64,000 nt of DNA from Blastomyces gilchristii SLH14081 (lineage: Eukaryota > Ascomycota > Eurotiomycetes > Onygenales > Ajellomycetaceae). The stretch lies in assembly GCF_000003855.2 (NCBI RefSeq), contig NW_003101680.1, positions 6,182,613-6,246,612 on the forward strand. Reading direction: 5' to 3'. Position 1 is the stretch's first letter, and each line of letters opens with the position of its first letter. Both the position numbers and the translations under genes were made by a program. Under the pieces are notes generated by a model, which was given only the letters and a program-made list of their open reading frames with translations, had not been told where the DNA came from and searched no databases. Of this stretch, positions 1-12,770 are shown in pieces.

Positions 1-654
1 ATTTTTAAAACAGAGTTTAAGATCAGTTCAAGATTCATTTGATTATTATGAATCTGACTATTTCTAAGTCTTTTTAAAGCAGCTTGACTATTAGAGAATA
101 TTCATGTCTCTTTCAAACTATTTCCTCTTTTATGAGATTTTATTTCAATGAGTTTGAAAGCTTTCACTATTATAAATAGTTCAGCATCAAAGACTTCAGA
201 TTCACAGTTCAAATTTCAGAAATTTGAGATAAAATTGATATTATCTTCAGTATAAGCAATGTCTGCATCTAATTTATTTAAATTCTTATTTTTAATGTTA
301 TCTGAATAAATCAAAATAGAGTCTTCTATATTAATTGTAGAAATTCTCTTCAAATACTGTTTATATTCTTTCTTCTTAGATAGTTCACTTATTTATAAGT
401 CTATAAGAGATTCAAGCTTTTCTCTTCAAAGAGATATCTTCTCATGATCAACTTTTTCAACATTTAAAGAAGAAAATTGATTTTTAATCAGTGAGTATAT
501 TCTGTACAGTTGAGAAGGCATTTTCTTTGAAGAATTATTTTCATTTCAATCAAGAAATCTATTTCAATTCAGTTCATTTTCAGAGTTAATTAATGAAAAT
601 GAAGAAGAGACTCTTTCTCTGATTATATAATTTAAGCTCATCTTTATAACTCTC

Positions 655-821
655 TGTGATTCGGAAGAACGTACGACCGTCGGATAATAACGCGGCCGCT
701 TCCGAACTTGCTTACGAATGTAAAGGGGCTATAGCAGCCATCAATTAATTTAGTGTACAGTATATAAGAAGTCAGCGTACACCTGTAATTGTATGCTGAC
801 TCAAGCAACCTTTGAATCACA
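655..821 (+). repeat. 5' LTR of the gypsy element
   Basis: A 167-bp terminal repeat, TGTGATTC...GAATCACA. It keeps several CpG sites, including GCGGCCGC near 690-700, that are mutated in the 3' LTR. It differs from the 3' LTR at 22 positions by hand count, all transitions and without indels. Confidence 0.93.
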
Positions 822-3479
822 TCTGATAGCATGTCTAAAAACTGGTGAGAAGTGCAGACTTCTTCAGAGCATGATAATTCCATCTACAAAGCAATTCATA
901 GTTATCATGCCAGTGTGGTTCTAGAATGTCTCAAAAGATAGTGTATGAAGAGTGATGAGTGAAAGAGCATCTGATTGATACTACTCTGCTTGTTAAAGGA
1001 AAACTTCACACCCAGACAAATGCCACATATGTGAATGAATGAGGTGTGAGAAAAGGGATGAGAGTGATAAACCAGATTCAAAGAACACTGCTCTTCACTC
1101 AGAAGGATAAAAGAGAGATAGTCATCACCAGAGTCATACAATGATAACAGAAATCATATAATGATATAGCAATATAATAATATAGTAATATAACAATATA
1201 GCAATATAATAATAGACATCATATAATTAATAAGAAATCACTGAAATGAATATCTCTTCTAGCTAATATAAACAACATTCTTCTCTGCTATCTGAACTGA
1301 AAGATATGCAGAACCTCTCAGAGAATTTACTCAAAGTAGTAAGAAAAGTGACTGAAACTGCTGAACTGAAATCAAAGCTCTGTACATGTACAAGAATTCT
1401 AAATAAGATCAAGGCCTTGCATATACAGTGACAGGTCAAGACAGAAGTCAAACAACAATTAATATTCACTGCAGATCAAGCATTCACTATGAAGGGCTTT
1501 ATCAATACAATCATCATCATCAATAAGAATAGAGAAAATCAGGTCTTAGGCCTGCAGTGAGAGATTGAATGTTTACACAGATAGATGACTATACTGAATC
1601 TAAAGATCTTATCATGATTATTCATAATCTCTTTAGAAGTATACATATTATCAGAGATCACTGCACAGAATGAGAATTCAAGCATGAGATATATTAAGTC
1701 AGAAGATCTGCTGAAGTTACTAAGCTTCAATGATAACTGAAAAAATAATGCTGTAATCAGCTGACTAAGTCAGATGTAATTATATTATTGAATTAAACAT
1801 GAACTCACAGACAGACAGTCAATGAAATTTTAACAAGTCTTAAGATCTGCTGCATTTCTACATGAAAAAGTGAAGTTATTATAAATGACTGATGAAAAGA
1901 TGAATCTCACAGACTCAGAGTGATATTCATTCTCATAAATATGAAATGAGTTTTTCAAATGAATCTTGTATAACTTTGAGAAAGTGAATGTATAAGATAA
2001 GTATTATAAATACTTCACTGAGTGTAGACAAGTGAGTAATCTTATATCATACTTCACATACTTTAGTTTATACTATCTTATATTGAATGAAGAGCTTTCA
2101 ATATCTTTCTATTTATAAATCTTCATTTATAATCTTACATCTGAGTTGAGAGTGAAATGAAAATGCTTAATCTCACAGTCAGGTACAGTGAAGAAAGCAT
2201 ACAACATTCTCATTATACAGAAATAAGTGAGTCAACTGTCACAGAAAATACTGTAATTAAGTATATCTCAACAGAGAATGAATAATCAGACTTCTATAAT
2301 ACAAGTTATACATCTGAATATAATGAATATAGATTTGAATGTCATTGCTAAAGTGCTGAATCCTCTGAAAAAGAGATTCTCTGAATGAAAATCTTGATAT
2401 TATAAGCATTAAGCTTGCTTTAACTGCAGATGTTAAAATCATAATACAAAAGATTACACACAGTATACATAGTTAAGAGAAGTAAGAGAGTCAAAAAACT
2501 AGTAGAATTAATGAGCTTGAAGACACTTGCTGATATTCTATGAAAAGTCTTCAAAGTGAAAGAGATGTCTGTGTTAGAAGATTCTCTGAATTCTGTGAAT
2601 ACTAAGAGAAAGCAGACTTCTAACTGAGATGTAGATGAGAATGAAGCAGATACTCATTTCAATACCTTGAGACTTAAAATGTTAATGTATAAGAAGCACT
2701 TAAGTAAGAATCAAGAGATGACTGTAAAAGTGTTAACAGATATAGAAGCTTCTATATAATATATTAATAATTATATAATCTGAAGACTGAAAGAGGTTCA
2801 CTGAGTGAAGAATTCTCAATGTATAAGATTATCTGATAACTGATATTTGATATTATCTGTAAGAGTAAGAGTTCTCTTACACTTCAGAGAATAATCTTGC
2901 TATATTTGAGTGCAAGAGCTGCAGAATATGAAATATAATCTTATTCTCAGACTTGATTGATTTCAAAGACTCAATTCACAGATTCAATGATATACATGTT
3001 ATATGTAATTAACTGATCGAAAGAAAACAGTTCATACAATTCTATCAACTGATATGAGAAGAAAATTTCATATTTCTGATATAGAAGAATTAAATCTGCT
3101 TACATATTAACAAGTAAAAAGAATAATTCACAAGATCTCATTTAAAAGCATTCTGTATATCATACAGGATCTGAAAGTGAAGAAAACCAAGATAAATAAT
3201 ATGCAGAAGGATAAATGTATAAAGAAGCTTCTGAAGAAGTATAGAAAGATCTTCTGAACAGATCTTTCACTGAAATTATTACTGAAATGAGAATTTGTAC
3301 ATGAGATTGACATGAGAGATGTGAAACCAGTCAATCAGAATGTATACTCTCTGTCACAAATACATCTTGAAGAACAGAAGTGTCAGATCACAGATCTTCT
3401 AGAATATAATCTTATACAATTCTTATTAAGTATGTGAGGCTTTTCAGTTCTATTTATGAAAAAGACAGATAAGGAGTGA

Positions 3480-4000
3480 TGAATATATATCAATTATTAA
3501 GCACTTAACAAGCTTATGATTAAGAATGAATATTCACTGTTATAAATTCAACAACAGTTAAATACAGTTGAAAATACCTGATATCTATCAAAGATCAATC
3601 TTCTCTCAGAATACTGACAGATCTGTATAGATAAACTATCAGTTCTGTGAACTATATTTAATATGTAATAAGAGAAGTTTGAATTCCTGATAATATCATT
3701 CAGTCTGATAAATGTATCTATCATCTTTTAAATGATGATGAATACAATTCTTCATAAGCAGAATGAAATCTCATATCTTATATATTTTAATAATATTCTA
3801 GTCTTTTCAAACTCATATAATGAATATCTGAAGTATCTTGATAAAGTGCTTATAACTCTGGCAGAGTATAAGCTCTATATCAAATCAACAAAGTGTGTGT
3901 TTAAAATGAAAGAGTTGAAGTTCATAGAATATGTAGTAAGTGATGACTGTATATATCTCATCTTGAAGAAATTAAATGTCATAGTGAATTGATCACAGCT
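3480..4000 (+). pseudogene. Gypsy reverse transcriptase, decayed
   Basis: The longest open piece (3732-3992) carries the palm motif region as YFNNILVFSN, where an active enzyme would have YxDD, so both catalytic aspartates read as asparagine (a G-to-A change each). Upstream, at 3490-3720, the finger and palm-entry region typical of Ty3/gypsy enzymes can be followed through TGA stops. No activity is possible from this copy. Confidence 0.85.
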
Positions 4001-4689
4001 GAGGAATATATATTATATATAACAGTTTCTTGAGTTAGTCTTATATTACTGCAGATTTATCAAGGATTTCATATAAATATCTACATCACTCTCAGATCTC
4101 TTAAGAGAAATAGATACAAATCTGTGAAAGAAGAAGTTTTATTCAATTATCTGAAATACTGTGTATGAAGAGGCTTTTCTCACACTGAGAAAATATGTAA
4201 TAATATTCTCAGTACTTCTTCAATCAGATTGTAATAAACCTTTCTAAATTAAGATGAATGCATCTGAATAAGCTATCAGAGATGCTCTTCTACAGATGAG
4301 TAAGAACAGCAAGCTGCACTCAGTGATATATAATGATAGAAAACTATCAGACATTGAGCTCAATTATCCAGTGTATGAAAAGAAATTGCTAGTGATTAAG
4401 TACACACTGATGTTGTAGAATAGATATATTAACAATGAGTACACAATAACAGTGATTACAGATCATGAAAGTCTTATCTATCTATAATTGATAATGAAAC
4501 CTTTTAAATACTTAGCATGTTGAATCTCAGAGTTCTAAGTATACAATCTTAATATTAAATACTGAAAGAAGTCAGACACTGTGATATCTGATGCAATCAG
4601 TCACAGATCTGATTTCATGAGTGAGAATTCTATAAACTAGACATAAGAAAAGTTCACATTAAATGTACTGAGAAGATGCAAGAAATCAG

Positions 4690-5700
4690 AATGAGTGAAT
4701 ATAATGATCTCTTACTTGAAGAATGATAAGATGTTAAATGACAAGCATCTTATAAAAGTAGTAGAAGAGATACTTCTGAACTTCAAGCTGAGAAAATTGA
4801 AAAATAATGTTATACTTTACTACAATCTAGAATATGCAGAAGCTCTCTATCTGAAACATTTATTTAGACATGACTTAATGACTCATATATACAAGGAATT
4901 CACTCACTTAGAAAGTCCTGAACTCATGAGTGTACTTAAATCAAGAGTGTACTGATCAAGTATAGCTGAGAACATTCAGATATATACTTATGAGTATCTG
5001 AATTGTCAGGTCATGAAAGAATCTAAGAAAGAATTAGAATATAAGAAAGTATAACATCAGATAAAGTGTACAATACAACTGTTTAAATAATGAGAAGTAA
5101 ATCTCATAGATATATTACTGTGAATATTAAATGAAAATTGATGAATAATTACTGCTATTGATTACACTACTGACTGATCAGTTGTGAAAGCAGTTTCAGA
5201 GATAATAGAGAAGATGATGATGAAGTTTCTACATAATGAGATCTATGTTAACTATGAAATGCTGTGTGAGATTCTAACTGATAATGATACAAACTTTATA
5301 GAAGAAGTAGTGAGGCATTTTATAAGTCAGTTACAGATAAAACATTATAGAACAATGCTATATCACTCATGAATAAACAGAAAGATGAAATACTTGAATG
5401 AAATCTTGAATAACATGCTGATGAAATATCTAGTGAGCAAGTCTACAAGACTATGAGATGAATATCTCAGACAGATGCTATTAGCCACACAGATTTAACA
5501 GCATGCAGTCTTCAAGTATTCATCATTCTATCTGTTGTATGGATTGCATCCGCGCATCTCAGAGAATGCTTTGAAAAAGATGAAGAAGGAAACAGTGATT
5601 ACAGATACATCAGTTATAAATGCAGCAGGAACAATAGTTACAGATATAATAGTTATGAACATAGCAGTTGCAGATGCAGAATCAAGATTGAAAGAGATTA
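4690..5700 (+). pseudogene. Gypsy integrase, decayed
   Basis: A zinc-binding HHCC-like region lies at about 4840-5020 and a DDE core at about 5150-5450, with DYTTD and DNDTNF motif remnants. Several stops interrupt the frame. The piece at 5535-5741 probably belongs to the C-terminal part. A chromodomain was sought around 5950-6150 but could not be recognised. Confidence 0.75.
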
Positions 5701-8700
5701 GTCATGCATGTGCAAAAGCTAATGAGTTACTCCTAAACTAAGCAATTCAATTAAAAAGAATATGAGACTCACTAGTTAAGAAATTAAGTCTCAAGATAAG
5801 AATGTGAGTTCTCATACATAATGAGAGTTCTGAGAAGTTTCAACCTAGATGATTTGAGCTATATAAAATACTTAAATCACATTCTCTGAGAATATACACA
5901 TTGAAAGAACCAGAGAGACAGATCTTATATAACTTAATAAATGATTTATATCTTATAAAAGCAAAGATGTAAGATCTGAGTGAATTATGATTATTCACAG
6001 CACTATTATCAGTATTGAAAAAGAAGAAGCTTACAATTGAAAAGTCTTACAAAGTAAGAGAAATCATAGACACTTATAAATCAGATGATCTCACTTATTT
6101 CAATCTTTTCACAATTATAAGAAAAGAATGAGAAGAAATGAAGAAATCAGATAAATATCACACTTTAATAAGTAATGAGACTGTAGCTGATTGTATGATA
6201 ATATGCTGCAGATAGTGAGTGTAACACAGTAAAGAGCAGTCTCAAAGTGACAGACTTGCATATGAATCAGATCACAGAAGAAAAAGGAATTCAGAGTTGA
6301 ATTCAACTGTTTACATCAGTTCAATTACAGAGATAACAGAGAATAAATCATCTGAAACATCTGTAAATATGTGAGATTAAGTCATCTCAATCCCTGAGAA
6401 CACTCAGAGATCAGATGAGATTAGTTTCAATAAGCTATTCACTGTAGTAATCTAAGCAGGTGAAGAGAGACAGTATAATATGTGAGACAGAATTATAAAA
6501 GATGAAAGCTGCTGAACCTAGTCACTGAACACTGTATTATATAGAGATCATGTAAGAGTAGTGACTAGCAGACAAAGAAAAAGTGTAAGAAAAGAAAAGA
6601 GAATGGCTCAAGAAATAATAAATTGATTATCAACTATAAGAGTTAGCTGTAAAAGACAAATATTATTATACATCTCATTCATTTTCATATGTCATATGTT
6701 TAATCTATTTCCAATGTCATGTCACTCAAAAAATGCTAAAAATAAAGAAAATCTCAAAACTCAAGATCTGTAAGAAATTCAAGAGCTGTAAGTCACTCTT
6801 GTAATAACACTGTATATATCTCTGATTTCTCTATCACTCTGCATACAACATTAATGTCATTTATTACAAGATTGACTGAAATACTAATATAGAAATGTGT
6901 ATGTATATATGTAGAAAAATTGAAGAAGAGTATGAGACTTACAGAATCAGAAGTCAGAACAGAAACAATGAAGATAGAAGAAATAAAAGAAGAAGAAGAT
7001 GCAGAACTGAATGAATAACAGTGAGAGTTATCTGAGACTGAATACTTATAACTTAGTATACACACAATCTTCTCTGCAGAGAAGGAAGAGAAAGTGATAA
7101 GAGAAGCTTAAGAGTAGAAGAGAGTAGTCTTAGTAGTATTATTATCTTTGATTAAAATGATCTCTGACACTGAAGTAACTAAGAACTATTATTAGTATAT
7201 GAAAACTGTAAAAGCAGGAATAATAATTATTAAATAAATATCTACTGATCTTAGAATTGTACATGTAATTACAACATATATAAGACTTCTCAGAAAGAGA
7301 GAGAGAGATATGAGAGAATACAGAAAGCAGAATACAGTATATAAACAGCTCATTCTCATAATAATATCTCAGATAAGATGTATAAGTCTCATATCTGTGA
7401 GTGTAAAAGAGTACAATATCTGTGTTCATGTTTCTGAAAACATGAATATCTTTTATCTGTATTATGAAGTTGAATAACAGATATTAGAGAATAGACTGCT
7501 ATGAATCTATTATTCTGAAGAAATTCATTAGAGCAGATATCTCTGTGATATTAAACTTTACAGTTGTAAAAAGTTTCTTGATATCTGTGAATATCATGAC
7601 TTTGTGTATAATAAAATTCATAATAATTTCTTCTAAGAATAGAAAAATCAGCATCAGAAAGAAAAGATGAAAAAGAAAAAAACTTATAATCTTAACACTG
7701 ATGAGAGAGAGAATGATTCTCTGATATAAATAAATAATTGTTTTATTATAAATATTTAAAATAAATGTAATAATCAGTATCTGTAACTGAGCTTCAGATA
7801 GTTATATTATACACTATCTTTGTACAATAAATTATTTTAGAGATTGATAAGAAGAACAGAAGTGTACACACTGAGAAATGTAATTTACTGAGTCTATGCA
7901 ATATCTTCTTAAAACAGAGAGAGCTAGTAACAAAGGCAGTAGTAAGAGCAGAAGTAGTGAGAGTAGAGATCACAGAAACAGGGGTAGCAGAAGCGGGAGA
8001 ATCAGACACAGAGGCAGATGTAGAAGATTGAGAGAAAGTAGCAGAGAAAGAAACAGAGAGAGTAGAGAGAAATGCAGAAGACTCAGTTATATATAATATA
8101 AACAATTTCTTCATTATCATGTTCTTCAAGTTCTTAATTAACAATTCAATATTGAGATTACAATCATCAGCAGATGCAGATCTGTCAATATGTGAAGATT
8201 CTATATAAATTAAAATAAAAATATCAGCATCTGCAGTCATGCAAAATGATTAGAAAAACATAATCAGATACTGCTGAAGAAAAGAGAGTCAGAGATATAT
8301 AAGAAGATGAAGAAGATATGTCATTCATAATAGTATGTTCTGATGATTGTTAGAAAATAAATAAGTCTCAGTCATATTTCATAAGGTATTACACTTACTA
8401 CTAATGAACTGTCTGATATAAGTACTATGATAATACTTATTATAAGAATGAAGAGTCATTGTCAGAAATATGTATAATATGATAGATGAATAGATAGTGT
8501 TGAACAAAGAGAGAGATAGAAATCTTGAATGAGATAATAATGTTCAATGATAATGATGATGAAGAAGATGATTGAAGAATGGAAAAAGTTAGTGAATAAG
8601 TGATGTAATATAGTGAAAGTTTCTTTGTGAGAGCATACACAGAATGCTAGCTGAATCAGAAATAGACTACACTATCATGAACACTAGTGACATGCTAATC

Positions 8701-8761
8701 TGCATGAAGCTAGAGTGTATGTCATGATCATGTGAGCGTGACTGAATCTGGTGAGAGAGAA

Positions 8762-8928
8762 TATGATTTGAAAGAATGTACAACTGTTGAATAATAACAC
8801 AGCTGCTTCTGAACTTGCTTACGAATGTAAAGAGACTATAGCAGCCATCAATTAATTTAGCATACAGTATATAAGAAGCCGGCGTACACCTGTAATCGTA
8901 CGCTGGCTCAAGCAATCTTTGAATCACA
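8762..8928 (+). repeat. 3' LTR of the gypsy element
   Basis: A 167-bp partner of the repeat at 655-821. Its first bases decayed to TATGATTT, while its end GAATCACA is intact and is followed at once by the TCTC target duplication. Confidence 0.93.
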
Positions 8929-11900
8929 TCTCAGAGCATAGTTCATACAGACCTTTTGAAATCTAATAGTAGAAGAGAGAATTGAAGCTTCAATTTTCAT
9001 TGCTTTAGTAGGAGATAATTTGAATGCTCTCAGAATTCTTCTCAAAGCTCTGTTTTACAGACTTTGGAAGAGTTCAGTGAAATTCTCTTGATTATTCTAT
9101 TAAACTTAAACTTTATAATCAGCTACTGAGATAATACAGGCTATATATAACTGTCTCATAGTCTGAAAGAATAGATCTCTCCCTGTATTTGATAGTCTGA
9201 TTATGTTATTTAATAGTCTTTCTGCCTTGACAGTTCTTTGTTGAATATGATATTTAAAATTCAACTTGAAGTTTAATTATACTTCTAATTATTTGACATT
9301 TACACTGGATTTAATCTCTCTATTTAAAAGAGTTAGAGATAGTTCTTTCTCATTGAATCTAGAAAAGAAATGAATTAACTCAGTTTTATTCATATTAAAT
9401 TGAATTTAATTGATATCTACTCTAACAAAGATTTTCTTTGCAGCTTTTTTAATCACTTTTAAATTCTCTTTGATAGTTTTTAAGCTGTAGACTAGATCAA
9501 TATCATTTATATAACTGAGAGATTACACTATTCTTATATTTCTATTTTTGAATAGATATACAGTGTATATTACAAATAAAATGAGTAAGATTGAAGATTC
9601 TTACAGTACTTCTATTTTTATCTCAGTCTTATCTTATTTCATTTCATCAAAGAAAAGTTGTATGATTTTTATAGATATAAAATAGATAACTCATTTTATT
9701 AGAGAAAGTGACAGTTTTAATATCTTCAAAGTCTGAATTAACTTTGATTTTGAAACATGATTAAATGCTTCTTTTATATCAATAAAAACTGCAGTTAAGA
9801 CCAGATCTTCATGCTTTGCTATTTAAATATTATGAATAACTGACAGAACAGTGTCAATTATATAATATTGAACATTGTTTTCTATCTCTCATTTATTCCC
9901 TGAATAAAAGAGAATTACTAATAGAGCTTATAAAAGATAGTTGAGTAGCTATTATCTTTTCTAAAATCTTTTCTAGACAGTTTAATAAAGATATTACTCT
10001 ATATAACTTAGAAATTGAAGTTTTTCTATTAGATTTTATAAGAATCACTTCAGTGACTTCTCTTCAGCATTCAGAATGATATTCATTTTTCAAGAGATTG
10101 AAAAAGAGCTCAAAATATTCATTCTTTAAGTAGAAGTATGTATTTTGAATAATTAAGTGATTAATTGAATCAGGCTCTGCAGCAGTTTTAACTGAACTTG
10201 AGAAGATAGCTGACTCTAATTCATCTTATATATGATCAGGTCATTCCCAGTCATTTTCATCAATATAGTTAAGAAGTGATATATTCTCTTTCTCTGAATC
10301 TGAATCTGATGAGTTTTGAAAGAGAGTTCTTATAAAAGCTTAATATTTTTTCTTAAAAGAGTTTGCTGTATATAATTCATTCTGAAACTCATATTCTAAG
10401 ACTGAAAGTTTTACTACATTTCTTGTTTTAGTATAGTTAAAAGCTTTAAAAACTTTCTTTTCTTATACTTCTTTAAGAAATTTATTTCAGCAGTCTGTTT
10501 TAGCTCTTTTAATATCTGAAAAATATTCATTTCTGACAGTTTTAAACTCTTTATCAGAAATTACATCATTCTTTCAATCTCTTCTAGCAGTAGCTAATTG
10601 TTTTCTTTTAGATATGATATTCTCATTTTATTAAGATTTTGAATACTCAGAAGACTTTCTCTTTGAAATATTATCTTTAACACTTATTAGAATAATAGAT
10701 GTAATAAGCTTCACTCTATTCTTAAGCATTTCATTTAAGATATCTTGATCAGAATTTCAATATAGCTTACTCTGTCTTTCAGATTTTAACAGTTTTATAC
10801 TTTCTTAAACTGCCTTTCAATCAGCTTTTTCAAAGTTAAACTGATTAGAGAGAAGAGAATTTTCACTCATTTATTCTTCACACAGTTTAATATTAAATTG
10901 AATAATCTCATAATCTGATTCTGATGTCTTATTTGAATCAATAAATCAGTTTACAAGTCTTTTTTTTTATAAGATTTTATGATATAAAGATTAGATCTAT
11001 AATATATTTCTATTTCATGTTTTTTCTAAAGAATGTTTATTAATCAGACTTGTTAACTAAATCTATTAAATATTTAAAGATTTATTTAATCAGATTATCA
11101 GCTCTTACTGCTCTTTTACATTCTGAATTTCATCAGAGATAATATGTATTGAAATCTTCTACAATTATAGAGTTTCTTAATGAAGTTATGTTCAGAAACT
11201 CTCTATTAATTATTCAGATATTATTATTTTTCTTTAATAACTTTTTATTATAGATATTTATAAGCTGTATAGTATTAAACTCATTCTCTTTATCTATCAT
11301 ATTACTCATCAGAATATCAGAGTCAGATATAATATCAAATCTTAGATTAAATTAATATCTTGATCTCTTTCTTTCATAGATCACTACTCTTGACTTTATC
11401 TCAGACTTTTGAGATAGAAAGCAGTAGTAGCTTGAATAAGAAATGATATATTTTTACTCAGTATCAAAATTCAGCTTCTGAAGTAGTATAAAATCAACTT
11501 TTTATTCAAATGTAATTTGAAGATAAGAATAAATGCAATTTGAGTTTCTATCTACATTATTTTGAATAAATGTGATTTTTAAAGAGTTTTTAAACTTTTT
11601 TTGTTGTTTTTATTATATATTCATATTAAAAAAGAGTAGAGTAGAATCTAATCACTATTATCAGATAGTAGATTATAATTATTCTAAAAAGTAGAAATCT
11701 CAACTGCTTATATTATATCTAGTTTATTATCAGAGTTATTTCTCAATTCTCTAATCTTAACAGAAGTTTGAGAATTCAAATTCTATTTATATTTAGCTGA
11801 AGAATTGAAGTTTGAAGATTTAGATAGTTAAGAGTTTCTTCTTTTTAAGCTTACAGTTATGAGTTTACTGACTTAACTATTCTCTTTAGTTCTAGATTTG

Positions 11901-12500
11901 CTTTGAGCTTTATCTTTTCTTCAGTTCTTTTGAGTTCTTGAAGCAAATATATATTCTTTTGAGCTAGATGTATATTTTTCTTTACAATTAGAGTATTTAA
12001 GCAGAGTGTGTTAACATATTTCTTCTCTTTTTAAGCATGTTTCACATTTATACTCACTAGTTTTATAATCTCTAGTGCAGAATGCACATTTTGAGTCTCT
12101 AAAATAAGAGATTACAAAGACATTGTATCACCTTGCGAGGAGATCCGCTCCACCACGAACTCGCTCGATTTTTCGAATAAGAACCCGCCGATAGATCCAT
12201 CGAAAAGCCCTCGATCATACGAGCATTTTGACCCCATCGCCGACCGCATACCCCTTGTGGTGGTGGAGTTATCCAGCCAAATGTGAACCAGACGTTGTTT
12301 GAAACTCCTGTGTGGGATTATCCCCCATTCTCCCCTACCACACCACAACCCCGGGCCAAATTGCCATACAAATTGTAAGGTGAAGAGACCTAGCCATATG
12401 CACCAATCTTCTCGATTTTGGAAGATCCCCAATCTGTAATTGTGGAGATATCTGAGAAGCGACCTCCGCGAAAACCCTGTCCATCTTTGATGTTCCAAAA

Positions 12501-12770
12501 CACCAATGCCAAGTTTCACCCTCATACTGCCCTTCCCAATCTGGCCCATCCCCAGCAGAAAAATACAAAAAGATACCTTGGCAATAATATCAAGCACATA
12601 ATCAACAGACACTTCTGAAGTGCAACCTCTGCAGTCTGTCTTCAGTGTATCTAGACATCAATGCCAAGTCTCACCCTCATACTACTCCTCTCAATCTGGC
12701 CCATCCCCGGCAGAGTAATACAAAAAGATACCTCAGCAACAGTACTTGATACATAATCAGCAGACAATGA
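12501..12770 (+). repeat. Direct 155-bp duplication in the LINE 5' leader
   Basis: The stretch starting CACCAATGCCAAG at 12501 recurs as CATCAATGCCAAG at 12656, an offset of 155 bp, and similarity holds for about 110 bp. The older LINE has only one such unit (about 21990-22090, minus strand). Tandem units in a LINE leader can act as promoter monomers, but here that is only a possibility. Confidence 0.75.

Larger units (their letters stand above)
655..8928 (+). mobile_element. Ty3/gypsy LTR retrotransposon, degenerate, inserted in the older LINE
   Basis: The element is 8274 bp, with two 167-bp LTRs that start TGTGATTC and end GAATCACA, an 8-bp inverted repeat. It is flanked by the 4-bp duplication TCTC (651-654 and 8929-8932). 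In order one can read a gag zinc knuckle at about 2416-2457 (CX2CX4H, last Cys changed to Tyr), reverse transcriptase at about 3480-4000 (active-site YxDD decayed to YFNN), RNase H at about 4230-4600 and integrase at about 4690-5700 (DNDTNF motif region). This pol order with integrase last is the Ty3/gypsy order. Every domain holds stops, mainly TGA in place of tryptophan codons and TAA in place of glutamine codons. About 2 kb between integrase and the 3' LTR is not assigned. Confidence 0.92.

Noticed and set aside
7794..8240. 148-codon minus-strand Ser/Thr-rich frame inside the gypsy element
   Set aside because: It is antisense to an AG-rich low-complexity stretch of the element; the composition explains the open frame.
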